A stretch of 64,000 bases of DNA from Massilia sp. IC2-278 (GCF_020708045.1 NZ_JAJFES010000001.1:744001-808000); one strand, 5' to 3'; positions 20,788 to 29,899 are shown, numbered from the stretch's first letter. Notes: generated by a model not told the origin, from the letters alone. Numbers and translations: made by a program.

Positions 20788-20981
20788 TGTAGCGCGCGGC
20801 GCGTCCCGCGGCTGTTTCTCGGTCTGCTTCGGCGGACTTGCGGCAGCCCTGGCACGTGCTTCGTCATGAACGCGACAGTCCGCTGTCGATTTCGCCGGGC
20901 GCCGGACGGCCGCCTGGCGGATATGCTATTCTTGCGCCCTGTTTAATTCGATGCTGACTGCGTGGTCAGTTCTGGGAGTGC

Positions 20982-21884
20982 ATGATGAAGTGGGTGGTCG
21001 TCGGTTTCTATTTTCTCTCGATTCTCCACATCCATTTCCGCGGCAAGGTGCGTCTGCCGTTCAGGCGCCAGCTGTTCGACCATTCGTCGTTCATGGCCCC
21101 GATTAACATCTTCATGCACCTGTTCTCGAAGGTGCCGAGCACGCCCTACATCCCGGTACGCGAATTCCCCGATCTGGCGCCGCTGCAGCAGAACTGGCAG
21201 GTCATCCGCGCCGAAGCCGAGAACATGCTGGCGCTGAAGAAGATCAAGGCCGCCGAGCAGAACGACGACGCGGGTTTCAATTCCTTCTTCAAGACCGGCT
21301 GGAAGCGTTTCTACCTGAAGTGGTACGACGCCAGCCACCCGTCGGCCGAACGCCTGTGCCCGCAGACCTATGCGCTGCTGCAATCGATTCCTTCGGTGAA
21401 AGCCGCGATGTTCGCCGAGCTGCCGCCCGGCGCCAAGCTGAACCCGCACCGCGATCCCTTCGCCGGCTCGATGCGCTACCACCTGGGCCTGGCCACGCCG
21501 AACGACGACCGCTGTTTCATCGACGTCGACGGTCAGCGCCACAGCTGGCGCGACGGCGAAGGCGTGATCTTCGACGAAACCTTCATCCACTGGGCCATCA
21601 ACGGCAGCGACAGCGACCGCGTGATCCTGTTCTGCGACGTCGAGCGCCCGATGCGCTACCGCTGGATGCAGGCCATCAACCGCTGGCTCGGCCGCACCAT
21701 GATGACGGCCGCCAGCTCGCCGAACGAAACCGGCGACCAGACCGGCCTGGTCAGCAAACTGTTCCGTATCTCGCACGTGATGGGCCAGTACCGCCGCCGT
21801 TACAAAGCCTGGAACAAGACCGCCTACAAGATCACCAAGGTGGCGCTGATCGTCGGCGTGGCTGCGCTGATTTACTGGATCTGA
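20982..21884 (+). CDS. lpxO: Lipid A 2-hydroxylase LpxO-like aspartyl/asparaginyl beta-hydroxylase
   Basis: 300 residues. The 2-oxoglutarate/Fe(II) dioxygenase core has the LpxO signatures NPHRDPFAGSMRYHLGL, WRDGEGVIFDE, HWAIN and CDVERPMRYRW, and AASSPNETG further on. Membrane segments lie at both ends (VVVGFYFLSILHI; KVALIVGVAALIYWI). LpxO hydroxylates the secondary acyl chain of lipid A at the inner membrane. A strong terminator follows. Confidence 0.9.
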   Translation: MMKWVVVGFYFLSILHIHFRGKVRLPFRRQLFDHSSFMAPINIFMHLFSKVPSTPYIPVREFPDLAPLQQNWQVIRAEAENMLALKKIKAAEQNDDAGFNSFFKTGWKRFYLKWYDASHPSAERLCPQTYALLQSIPSVKAAMFAELPPGAKLNPHRDPFAGSMRYHLGLATPNDDRCFIDVDGQRHSWRDGEGVIFDETFIHWAINGSDSDRVILFCDVERPMRYRWMQAINRWLGRTMMTAASSPNETGDQTGLVSKLFRISHVMGQYRRRYKAWNKTAYKITKVALIVGVAALIYWI

Positions 21885-21911
21885 TCCGGGCTACTGGCCA
21901 TCCCCTTGCTG

Positions 21912-21944
21912 AAGGCGCCGCATTCGTTGCGGCGCATTTTTTTT
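21912..21944 (+). terminator. Rho-independent terminator after lpxO
   Basis: Stem GCGCCGCA (21915-21922), five-base loop, TGCGGCGC (21928-21935), then A and eight T residues. Confidence 0.9.
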
Positions 21945-21997
21945 GCCGCTTTTTCGCTGCTTTTTCGTCGTTTTCAAGCCGCTGTCGGGCGAAGGCG

Positions 21998-22435
21998 TCA
22001 ACGGTAGACCAGCACCGGGATCGCACTGTGGACCAGCACCTTCTGGGTCTCGCTGCCGAGCAGCATGCCGGTGATGCCGTGGCGGCCGTGCGAAGCCATC
22101 ACGATCAGGTCGCAGCCGCGCTCGCGCGCCGCCTGCAGGATCGCTTCAAAGGGCTGGTTCGAGCGCGTGATGAGGCTGGCGCAGGGCACGCCGGCGCTGC
22201 GCGCGGCGCTCTCGACCACGGCCAGGATATTCGCACCGCGCGCCTCGCTCGTGGCCAGGTATTCGTCCTCGGTGGTGGCGAGCATCTCGGCGTCGGCGGT
22301 AAAGGTGCGGTAGTCGGGCAGGGCGGTGAAGCCCACCACCTGGGCCCCGACGTCTTTTGCGAAGCTGACGCCGGCCAGCACGGCGCGTTCCGACAGCGCG
22401 GAGCCGTCGGTGGGCAACAGGATCTGCTTGAACAT
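21998..22435 (-). CDS. Universal stress protein (UspA family)
   Basis: 145 residues: MFKQILLPTDGSALSERAV at the start, and the ATP-binding motif MASHGRHGITGMLLGSETQKVL near the end, which fits the G-2x-G-9x-G-(S/T) pattern of ATP-binding Usp proteins. It is a cytoplasmic stress-linked nucleotide-binding dimer. It is a single gene with AGGAGCG before the start. Confidence 0.92.
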   Translation of the reverse strand: MFKQILLPTDGSALSERAVLAGVSFAKDVGAQVVGFTALPDYRTFTADAEMLATTEDEYLATSEARGANILAVVESAARSAGVPCASLITRSNQPFEAILQAARERGCDLIVMASHGRHGITGMLLGSETQKVLVHSAIPVLVYR

Positions 22436-22555
22436 GGTCGCTCCTCGGGTTGGCGCGCCGGGCGCGCGGACGGCCCCAGTCTGCCGTCGGGGTAAGCCTG
22501 GCGTTTGATGCCGCTCAATCGCGCGCCGGCGATGCCTGGCGCATTGCCGAGGCCT

Positions 22556-23551
22556 TCACTCCGAGGGATCGGGCGTCACGCGCGTGAGCTTGTAGTCGGC
22601 GGCCGAGCGTTCCAGGGCAAGGCCCAGCACGTCCTTCAGCTCGTCCGGCTGGGTGCCGCTGTCGAGCTGGCGCCGGGCAAAGGTGTTGCGCAGGGTGCGC
22701 CCGCCGGCGCGCGACAGGTCCATGCCGGCGCGCTCGAACGTGGCGCGCATCTGCACGTACACCGTCTTGCGCGTCAGCCTGGCCCCGCCCACGTTGGCCG
22801 GAAAGACGAACTCGCCCGGAATCTTCATCGCCTCACGCTCCCGCAGCCAGGGCAGCAGTTCCTCGACGCCTTCGCGCGGCAGGGTGACCGCATGTTCGTG
22901 GCTGGTGTCGTGCTTTTCGTCGGGCGTAATGGTCAGCACGATCGAACCGTCGAGGCCTGGCTGGCTGCCCACCTCGGCCACCAGCAGGCCCACTGCTTCC
23001 GACACGCGCAGCCCAGCCAGCGCGATCACCACCTGCATGGCGCGATCGCGCCGGCGCTTCCAGCCGTCGAAGGGCGTGTTGCGCCGCTTGCGCGGGGTGT
23101 CGGCGGGGAGGGCGGCAAAGAAACGCTGCAATTGGTCGTCGGACAGGGTGCGGCCGGCCTCGTCCTTCGTCATGTGGGCGCGGTCGATGCCGAGGATGGC
23201 CTGCTGGGCCGGATTCGGGTCGACGGCAAGATGCTCATAGCAGCGCTCCAGCAGGCGGAGGTAGCGGTAGGCGATCTTGCTGTTCAGGACACGCTTGCCC
23301 TTGACGGTGCGGTCGATGAAGCGGTGCAGGTCGGCGTGGGTTAGGGTGGAGAAGACAAGACCCTGTTCCATGCACCAGCTCGCGAAGTTCTGGAACATGA
23401 AAACATAGATCCTGGCCGACTCGGCGGACAGCACCCGCAGCGTGCCGTCGGCGCGCTGGCGTCGGCCAGTCTCGGCAAACGCGGTGCTGGCGATGAACGC
23501 CTTGAAGGCCTTGATGGGATCGGCATCCCAGGAAACGATGGTGTGCATCAT
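22556..23551 (-). CDS. Phage-integrase-like tyrosine recombinase with degenerate active site
   Basis: 331 residues: a helical SAM-like N-terminal domain (about 1-130) and a catalytic domain. The first catalytic Arg is present (ALAGLRVSEAVG). The usual HxLRH box reads GGRTLRNTFARRQLD, so the Arg is kept but the His three residues before it is Arg. The usual LGH box reads VLGLALE, so the second His is lost as well. A candidate nucleophile Tyr remains (ADYKL). With two of the six catalytic residues replaced, it may be a divergent recombinase, a DNA-binding protein, or inactive. Its AT-rich upstream region borders the siderophore operon and the SMC system, so it may be a relic of island integration. 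Confidence 0.8.
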   Translation of the reverse strand: MMHTIVSWDADPIKAFKAFIASTAFAETGRRQRADGTLRVLSAESARIYVFMFQNFASWCMEQGLVFSTLTHADLHRFIDRTVKGKRVLNSKIAYRYLRLLERCYEHLAVDPNPAQQAILGIDRAHMTKDEAGRTLSDDQLQRFFAALPADTPRKRRNTPFDGWKRRRDRAMQVVIALAGLRVSEAVGLLVAEVGSQPGLDGSIVLTITPDEKHDTSHEHAVTLPREGVEELLPWLREREAMKIPGEFVFPANVGGARLTRKTVYVQMRATFERAGMDLSRAGGRTLRNTFARRQLDSGTQPDELKDVLGLALERSAADYKLTRVTPDPSE

Positions 23552-23748
23552 GCGCTTACATCAAAAGAACATGCCATACCCTACCATAAAAACGTAACTA
23601 ACCAACAAATACCTACACAAAAACCAGAAAAATCACCTTACCGGACTACGGACACAATGCATGCTACAAGCTAGCCACCAGGATGAGGGGTCGCCCGGTA
23701 GCCGGCCCGGCCCACCCCGGGAGCGGGGCGGTCGGCGGCGGCAGGCAA

Positions 23749-24507
23749 TCAACGATAGTAGGTGCAGATACGGTGGCCGCCCACCTCGTGCACGGCGATC
23801 TCGAGCTGGTACAGCGCACTCAGGACCTCGGGCCGGATGATCTCCTGCGGCGTGCCATAGTGGGCCAGGCGGCCGTCGCGCATGGCGATGATGCGGTCGG
23901 TATAGCAGGATGCGAAATTGATGTCGTGCAGGACCAGCACCACGGTCTTGCCGAGGTCGTCCGCGGCGCGGCGCAGGATGCCCATCATGTCCACCGCATG
24001 GCGCATGTCGAGGTTGTTCAGCGGCTCGTCCAGCAGCACATAGTCGGTGTCCTGGCACAGCACCATTGCCACGAAGGCGCGCTGGCGTTGGCCGCCCGAC
24101 AGTTCGTCGAGGAAGCGCTCGGCCAGTTCGCCCAGGTTCAGCCAGCCGATGGCGCGCTCGACGTGCTCCTTGTCAGCCAGCGTCAGGCGCCCGCCCGAGT
24201 GCGGGAAGCGTCCAAAGGCGACCAGGTCGCGCACCGTCAGGCGCAGCGGCAAGTGGTTGTCCTGGCGCAGGATCGCCAGGCGTTTCGCCAGCGCCTTGGT
24301 GTCGCCGTGCATGACGTCGATGCCGTCGACCAGCACGCTGCCGCTACTGGCCGGCAGCAGCCGGCTCACCATCGACAGCACCGTCGACTTGCCGGCGCCG
24401 TTGGGGCCGATGATGGCGGTCAGGCCGCCGGCGGGAATCTCGAGCGACACGCCGTCAACCACGACCGTGTGGCCGTAGCGTTTGCCGAGTCCAGATATTT
24501 TGATCAT
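23749..24507 (-). CDS. Siderophore ABC transporter, ATP-binding protein
   Basis: 252 residues with a Walker A (GPNGAGKST), a Q-loop (LRQDNHLPL), the ABC signature LSGGQRQRAF, Walker B (YVLLDEPLNNLD) and the His switch (LVLHDIN). It energises iron-siderophore uptake with the two FecCD-type permeases upstream, and belongs by resemblance to the YclP/VctC/FatE class. I start at 24507 (MIKISGLGKRYG), which overlaps the permease stop by 4 bp (ATGA). It is the last gene of the four-gene operon. Confidence 0.93.
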   Translation of the reverse strand: MIKISGLGKRYGHTVVVDGVSLEIPAGGLTAIIGPNGAGKSTVLSMVSRLLPASSGSVLVDGIDVMHGDTKALAKRLAILRQDNHLPLRLTVRDLVAFGRFPHSGGRLTLADKEHVERAIGWLNLGELAERFLDELSGGQRQRAFVAMVLCQDTDYVLLDEPLNNLDMRHAVDMMGILRRAADDLGKTVVLVLHDINFASCYTDRIIAMRDGRLAHYGTPQEIIRPEVLSALYQLEIAVHEVGGHRICTYYR

Positions 24508-25466
24508 GCTTGCTTTCTGCGGGTAACGAGGAGCAGGAACAAAAGCCCGCCCGCGAATTCGATGACGATGCTGATGGTCGCGTTCAGCTTGAGTATCCGT
24601 TCGAGCAGGGCCTGTCCGCCGACCAAGAAGATGACCGCCCACAGCACGGCGGCGGGCACCAGCCAGCGGTGCCGGTCGCTGCCCATCGTCACATACGCCA
24701 GGTTGCTCACCAGCAGGCCAAAGAACAGCACCGGCCCGACCAGGGCGGTGGACACGGCCACCATCACGGAGACTGCCACCAGCGTCGCCATCACGGTGCG
24801 CCGGTAGGGCACGCCCAGGTTGACCGCCACGTCGCGCCCCAGCGCCAGCACATCGTAGGAACGGCGCAGGCGCCAGGCAATCGCCGATGCCAGCCCGATC
24901 GCCAGCGCGCACGCCCACAGCAAGCCGGTCTCAATCGCACTGAACGAGGCGAACATGCGGTCCTGCAAATAGGCGAACTCGTTCGGATCGATGAGGCGCA
25001 CCACGAGGCCGGACAGGCTGCGGAACAGCAGCCCGAACACGATTCCCATCAGGAGCATCAGGTGCAGGCTGTGCGCCGCGCCGTTGAACACGCCCCAGAA
25101 CAGCAGGCAGGCGAAGCCGGTCATGGCGGCCACCTCGACCAGGAACTGCGCCGTCTGCCTTTCTTCGCCCTGGGCAGGGTTGATGCCCATGCCGAGCACC
25201 ATCAAGGCCTGGATCAGGATGTAGAGGGCGTCGAAGCCCATCACCGAGGGCGTCAGGATGCGGTTGTGGGTAATGGCCTGGAACAGCACGGTCGAGACGG
25301 CGATTGCGAACGCCACCAGCAGCATGGCGGCGAGCTTGGCGCCGCGGAAAGGCAGCACGAAGCCCCAGTTGCCGTTTGCACCGGCCAGCATGTAGGTGGC
25401 GATGGCAGCGGCGGCCAGCGCCGCCAGGATGGCCATGCGCATGCGTGGAGAGACGTCAAGCCGCAC
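24504..25466 (-). CDS. Siderophore ABC transporter, permease 2 (FecCD family)
   Basis: 320 residues and about nine or ten membrane helices; ALGRDVAVNLGVPYRR is the cytoplasmic coupling region typical of FecCD/BtuC permeases, and VGPVLFFGLLVSNLAY follows. It forms a heterodimeric channel with the permease encoded just upstream, whose gene it overlaps by 11 bp. Confidence 0.92.
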   Translation of the reverse strand: MRLDVSPRMRMAILAALAAAAIATYMLAGANGNWGFVLPFRGAKLAAMLLVAFAIAVSTVLFQAITHNRILTPSVMGFDALYILIQALMVLGMGINPAQGEERQTAQFLVEVAAMTGFACLLFWGVFNGAAHSLHLMLLMGIVFGLLFRSLSGLVVRLIDPNEFAYLQDRMFASFSAIETGLLWACALAIGLASAIAWRLRRSYDVLALGRDVAVNLGVPYRRTVMATLVAVSVMVAVSTALVGPVLFFGLLVSNLAYVTMGSDRHRWLVPAAVLWAVIFLVGGQALLERILKLNATISIVIEFAGGLLFLLLVTRRKQA

Positions 25467-26484
25467 GGCGACCCCGCAACAGCAAGACCAGGAACAGCAC
25501 GCTGCCCACGATGCCGACCACGGTACCGATCGGAATCTCGTACGGATAATCGACCAGCCGGCCGGCGATGTCGCAGGCCAGCACGAACACGCCGCCCAGC
25601 AGCGCCACCCAGGGCACCGAGCGCCGCATGTTGTCGCCGAACAGCAGGCTGACGACGTTCGGCACGATCAGTCCGAGGAAAGGGATGCTGCCGGCCGTGA
25701 CCACGACCACCGAGGCGATGGCCGACACGATCAGCAGACCCGCCAGGGTGAGTCGCCGGTAGTCCAGGCCCAGGTTGGTGGTGAACTGCTGCCCCATGCC
25801 GGCCACCGTGAAGCGGTCGGCGGCAAGGTACGCCGCCCCCGCCAGGCCGAAGCCGATCCACAGCAATTCATAACGCCCGCGCAGCACGCCGGAGAAATCG
25901 CCGACGGTCCAGGCGTGCAGGGTTTGCAGCATGTCGTGACGGACGGCGAAGAAGGTGGTAACGGCCTGCACCACGCCGCCCAGGATCAGGCCGACGAGCG
26001 GCACCAGGTAGGGCGAGCGCAAGGGAATGCGGCGCAGCAGGCCGAGGAAGGCGAGCGTGCCCGCCATGGCGAAGGCGGTGGCAACCAGCATCTTGCCCAG
26101 CACCGGGGTATCCGGCGCCAGCAGCATGACGACCAGGATGCCGAGCGTGGCCGATTCGATCGTGCCCGCGGTCGAGGGTTCGATAAAGCGGTTGCGCACC
26201 AGCATCTGCATGATCAGCCCGGCGACCGCCAGCGCCATCCCGGCCAGCAGCAGGGCGACGGTGCGCGGTACGCGGCTGACGGCGAACAGTTGCCAGGCCT
26301 GGGTGTCGGTGCCGGCCAATAGGCCGGCGAAGCTGAAGTCGCCCGCGCCGATGCTGATGCTGAGCAGGGAGAGAATCAGGGCGACGGCCAGCACCAGCGC
26401 CAGCCAGCCATGCGAGGCCGGGCGCCGGACCGCTGCCGCCGCGGCGCCGCCGGATGCCGGCGCCGGTTCGGCAAGATGGCTCAT
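25456..26484 (-). CDS. Siderophore ABC transporter, permease 1 (FecCD family)
   Basis: 342 residues. A short cytoplasmic Ala/Pro-rich N terminus is followed by FecCD-type helices with the motifs SRVPRTVALLLAGMALAVAG and GSIPFLGLIVPNVVSLLFGDN (the GxIxFxGLIxPH-like motif, here with N in place of H). Overlaps the substrate-binding-protein gene by 4 bp. Confidence 0.92.
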   Translation of the reverse strand: MSHLAEPAPASGGAAAAAVRRPASHGWLALVLAVALILSLLSISIGAGDFSFAGLLAGTDTQAWQLFAVSRVPRTVALLLAGMALAVAGLIMQMLVRNRFIEPSTAGTIESATLGILVVMLLAPDTPVLGKMLVATAFAMAGTLAFLGLLRRIPLRSPYLVPLVGLILGGVVQAVTTFFAVRHDMLQTLHAWTVGDFSGVLRGRYELLWIGFGLAGAAYLAADRFTVAGMGQQFTTNLGLDYRRLTLAGLLIVSAIASVVVVTAGSIPFLGLIVPNVVSLLFGDNMRRSVPWVALLGGVFVLACDIAGRLVDYPYEIPIGTVVGIVGSVLFLVLLLRGRRAA

Positions 26485-27431
26485 CGTTTGGCGTCGAGGG
26501 CCTGCGCCAGCTGGTCGATGTTCTGTTGGATCGCGGTCAAGCCTGCGCCGCCCAGGGTGTACCAGTTGCCGCCGTCGAGGTAGACCACCTGCTTGTTCTG
26601 CCAGGCTTTGGTCTGGCGCACCAGTTCGTTGTCGAGCAGGCGCTGTGCCGAAGCGCCCTGGCGGCCGATGGCGCCGTCGCGGTCGATAACGAACAGCCAG
26701 TCGGGGTTGGTCTTCTGGATGAACTCGAACGAGACCGCCTGGCCGTGGTTCGAGGTCTGCAGCGTGGCCACGGCCGGCTTGAAGCCGAAGGCGTCATGCA
26801 GGACGCCGAAGCGCGAACCCGGGCCATAAGCGCTCATCTTGCCGCCCGTCGTCAGCACGATCAATGCGCTGCCGGCAGTGGAGGCCTTGGCTTTCAGGCC
26901 GGCGATCGAGGCGTGCAACTTGTCGAGCTGGACCTTGGCCTGCGCCTGCTTGCCGAACAAACCGGCCAGCAGGTTGGTGTTGCGCTCGACGCTCTTGATC
27001 AGGTCGGTACGATCGACCGTCATGTCGATGGTCGGGGCGATCTTCGCCAGTTCCTTATACTTGGCCTGGGAACGGCCGCCGACGACGATCAGGTCGGGGG
27101 CGGCGGCGTGGATCGCCTCGAAGTCAGGTTCGAACAGGGTGCCGACGCGGGCGTATTTCTTGTCGCTGAAGCGGGACAGGTGCTTCGGCATCGGCGACTC
27201 CGGTACGCCGGCTACGTCGATGCCGAGGGCGGCCATGGTGTCGAGGCTGGTCAGGTCGAGGACGACGACCTTTTTCGGGTTGGGGACAACGGCGGTGGTG
27301 CCGCTGGCGTGCTTGATGTCGACTTTGGATTGGGCCAGGGCCGAGAGTGCGGACAGGGCGAGCAGGGCGCCGGCGGCGGCGAGGGCGCAGCGGCGGCGTG
27401 CGGTGTTGACTGGGTTCGAGAGTAGGTGCAT
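26481..27431 (-). CDS. Siderophore ABC transporter, periplasmic binding protein
   Basis: 316 residues from the ATG at 27431: a twin-basic signal peptide (TARRRCALAAAGALLALSALSALAQS), then the type III binding fold (VVVLDLTSLDTMAALG, VGTLFEPDFEAIHAAAPDLIVVGGRS). It resembles YclQ/FatB/CeuE-type proteins, which bind catecholate or mixed siderophores such as petrobactin. An ATG at 27479 lies upstream of the Fur-box-like element and is unlikely to be used. It is the first gene of the importer operon. Confidence 0.9.
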   Translation of the reverse strand: MHLLSNPVNTARRRCALAAAGALLALSALSALAQSKVDIKHASGTTAVVPNPKKVVVLDLTSLDTMAALGIDVAGVPESPMPKHLSRFSDKKYARVGTLFEPDFEAIHAAAPDLIVVGGRSQAKYKELAKIAPTIDMTVDRTDLIKSVERNTNLLAGLFGKQAQAKVQLDKLHASIAGLKAKASTAGSALIVLTTGGKMSAYGPGSRFGVLHDAFGFKPAVATLQTSNHGQAVSFEFIQKTNPDWLFVIDRDGAIGRQGASAQRLLDNELVRQTKAWQNKQVVYLDGGNWYTLGGAGLTAIQQNIDQLAQALDAKR

Positions 27432-27455
27432 GTGGTGGTGTAAGCGAGAGTGGTA

Positions 27456-27474
27456 AATCAGAATCATTATCATC
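27456..27474 (-). promoter_or_regulatory. Candidate Fur box upstream of the siderophore operon
   Basis: On the minus strand the sequence reads GATAATGATTCTGATTTAC. The first nine bases match the E. coli Fur consensus exactly; by hand I count about 14 of 19 matches. It lies 25 bp upstream of the chosen start, as expected for iron repression. Confidence 0.6.
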
Positions 27475-27479
27475 TGCAA

Positions 27480-27803
27480 TCCACCGAAAAGTTTGTCAAC
27501 TTGTGGCAGAGCTTGTGCCGGGTGAAAGCGTAACTAACTAATTCCGATATGAAGGCAAGAATAGAACTGGTCCATCTCGGGCCAAAACGAAATACGAATC
27601 AAGAAACAAGCTTCCAGCAACGAGGCTCCGGGCGAATTCACCTGTCCAGCGACATTTGGCGTGCGCTAACGCTGTCCTGATACCACTGTTTTGGCATGGC
27701 TGGTGACCTTCCTGGGAGCGTCTGCGGTTCATGATATGCGTCAAACTCGGGTGGTTGCTCGTCAGTAGACTGCATGTTTTAACTCAAGCCGTGGCGACCA
27801 CTC
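27480..27803. other. Intergenic region between siderophore operon and mukF-like gene
   Basis: No convincing gene. A possible promoter for the SMC operon is TTGCTC (around 27755) with TTTAAC 17 bp later, close to the start. No LexA or other known operator was seen. CGTAACTAAC at 27529-27538 repeats a decamer at 23593-23602, on the other side of the siderophore operon next to the degenerate recombinase. Confidence 0.4.
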
Positions 27804-29222
27804 ATGCACGTCGATCCATCTTCCGATCCACCAGACGCGCCCGTATCGGTCGCCGAAGTCGTCGCAGAGGCCTGGCATGCCAACTTCACCCTGGATCTCG
27901 ACAGGGAAGAAGCGGCTTTCCTGGCGGGTCTGCACGCGTATTTGCTCGATGCCGTGGAGCCGAGCCTCGACGGTGAAACCTTGCGCCGTATCTTCGCGCC
28001 GGTATATGAGCTTGCCCAGGTCGACAGCGAAACCGAAGCCCAGCGCGCAACGAACATGATCGCGCGCTTGAAAGCGCAGGGCATCTTGTTGCGCACTGAT
28101 GGCGCCGGCTTGGCCAGCGAAGGCGAATTTTCGCTTTCTCCGCTGGGATTGGCACTCGCCAGGTCCATGGAAAAAGATCGGGAACTGACGAAACGAAACC
28201 TGTCCTTCATGCTGATGAACATCAGGACGGTCATGGTCGAGATCTTGCGCGGCGCTGCCAGTGCGGATGGCGAAGAGGACTGGGAAAGCAGGGTCATCTG
28301 GCCACTACGTGACATCGTTGCCGAAATGATCCGGCTGGTCGATCAACGGCAGCGTGGGCTCGACCTTGCGCACAAGGCCTTGCGCAAGGAGATCACCGAA
28401 CTGGTGGACAGCGAATGGGCGGAAGCCATCGACCGCTGCGTTGCCATGATCGACCGCGTGCACCGGACGCTGCGCGAGCTCAACGAAATACTGAGCGAAC
28501 ATGTCCAGCACCTTGAAACCCAGCTTTTCGAGCTCGCGGCATATAGCGGCAGGCACGCTGATCTATCCAGGCTGCTCGACCGCACGCGCAACCAGCTCGG
28601 ACGGCTCGCACTCTGGGGACACCAGCGCTATGAGGACTGGAGCGGTTACTACCGGAATGCGCAGATCTACATCCGTGACGTTGTCCGCACCGACCCGGAC
28701 AACCTGCTGCGGAGCCGATTGAGCGAGCAGATCCGCCGATTCCAGACCCGGCCCTTCGGACTGTTGGCCGTGGCGCCGGAACCGTTCCTGCACCTGCGCG
28801 ACGTGACGCGGCCTTCCGCTTCCGTGGTAATCATGGTGCCGGACGAGGTGCTCGCGAACCGGACACTTTCCGAGCGCGTGCAGCCGTGCCCCGACGAGAT
28901 CGAACTTGCGGTTGCGGCCCTTGTGGAGCGCCTCCGGCACGACGGCCGGATCGACATCGTGGCCGCGGTACGCGATATCGCCCCCGACTTCACCGAAAAC
29001 GCGTATTTCCAGCTGCTGATGCGCGTCACGCCCGAACTGCTCAGGTTCGGCATGACGACCCGTGACATGCTCGAACAGGCATGGGTCAAGCTGTCGGAGC
29101 ATCTCCATGCTCAGACCCTGGACCTGCACCTTCGCCTGGATGCAGCGCAGGCCGATGACGATGTGCTCGAATTGCCGTTCACGCCATCCTTGCCGGTCCA
29201 TGACGAAAGACACCAACCATGA
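27804..29222 (+). CDS. mukF: MukF-type kleisin of an SMC defence complex (JetA position)
   Basis: 472 residues against about 440 for E. coli MukF, with signatures I can line up with it: FTLDLDREEAAFL near residue 30, FSLSPLGLAL closing the N-terminal winged helix, WPLRDIVAEM...VDQRQR in the helical middle, TLRELNEIL, and WGHQRYEDWSGYYRNAQIYI. The acidic stretch seen in the E. coli MukF C-terminal half is missing. As kleisin it should bridge the two MukB heads and carry MukE dimers. It is first in the operon, with a weak ribosome site, and overlaps mukE by ATGA. The JetA of typical type I Wadjet is a different, more distant kleisin. Confidence 0.88.
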   Translation: MHVDPSSDPPDAPVSVAEVVAEAWHANFTLDLDREEAAFLAGLHAYLLDAVEPSLDGETLRRIFAPVYELAQVDSETEAQRATNMIARLKAQGILLRTDGAGLASEGEFSLSPLGLALARSMEKDRELTKRNLSFMLMNIRTVMVEILRGAASADGEEDWESRVIWPLRDIVAEMIRLVDQRQRGLDLAHKALRKEITELVDSEWAEAIDRCVAMIDRVHRTLRELNEILSEHVQHLETQLFELAAYSGRHADLSRLLDRTRNQLGRLALWGHQRYEDWSGYYRNAQIYIRDVVRTDPDNLLRSRLSEQIRRFQTRPFGLLAVAPEPFLHLRDVTRPSASVVIMVPDEVLANRTLSERVQPCPDEIELAVAALVERLRHDGRIDIVAAVRDIAPDFTENAYFQLLMRVTPELLRFGMTTRDMLEQAWVKLSEHLHAQTLDLHLRLDAAQADDDVLELPFTPSLPVHDERHQP

Positions 29223-29899
29223 TCTATCAGTCCCTGGAACAAGTCATTGCCGATCCGCTATTTCCACGTGCCGACTTGCAGCTGCGCGCCGGCAAGCACA
29301 TCGGTGCGGATTACGATGCTGCCCTATTCGACTTCCTGACGGCCGCCAAGCCGCACCTCGACAGCTTCTACGGGCGCTACGAAGTGTCGCTGCTGACCCG
29401 TGAGGAAGCGTACTTCTATCTCGTGCCGGACCGGTTGGCGATACCGCCGCCGCTTGGGCAGCGCAGGCTCTACGCCATGGACATGCTGGTCGGCCAGGCA
29501 CTCGCACTGATGCGCCTCGATCCGAAGTGGCTCGAGAATAATCTGTGCATACCCGAGAAGGCCGTGCTCACGCTGCTCGAGCAGCTGTTGGGCGAGGAGA
29601 GTTTGCTGCGTTTTATCCCCCGTCCACGGCGGCGCGGCAAGGACGTCGATCAGGATGCGCGCAAACTGCGCGAGACTTTCGCCACGTCGCTGCGATCGCT
29701 GGAGCGGCAGGGCTTCATCAAGCGCGAGGGGCGCGCCGACGCAACCGTGATCAGGCCGCTACGCGCCGTGATGCGCTTTGCCGACCCGGTCCGCACGTCC
29801 GCGGATCTCGAGGCAGCCTTGCAAAGCCTGATCGCGCAAGGACAGATCGCGGATGGCACCGATGATCCGGATGCTGACGGCCGGGAGGAACCCAGATGA
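29219..29899 (+). CDS. mukE: MukE-type KITE subunit (JetB position)
   Basis: 226 residues against 234 in E. coli MukE. The N-terminal half aligns without effort: ADPLFPRADLQLRAGKHIG here, against NPLFP...LRSGRHIG in E. coli; then FYGRYEVSLL, EAYFYLVP and MDMLVGQAL. KITE proteins are paired winged helices that bind the kleisin and DNA. The C-terminal tail is acidic (DGTDDPDADGREE). Overlaps both neighbours by 4 bp (ATGA at each end). Confidence 0.9.
   Translation: MIYQSLEQVIADPLFPRADLQLRAGKHIGADYDAALFDFLTAAKPHLDSFYGRYEVSLLTREEAYFYLVPDRLAIPPPLGQRRLYAMDMLVGQALALMRLDPKWLENNLCIPEKAVLTLLEQLLGEESLLRFIPRPRRRGKDVDQDARKLRETFATSLRSLERQGFIKREGRADATVIRPLRAVMRFADPVRTSADLEAALQSLIAQGQIADGTDDPDADGREEPR

Noticed and set aside
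27538..27744. 68-codon minus-strand frame before the SMC operon
   Set aside because: No ribosome site, no recognisable sequence, and it would occupy the operon's promoter region.
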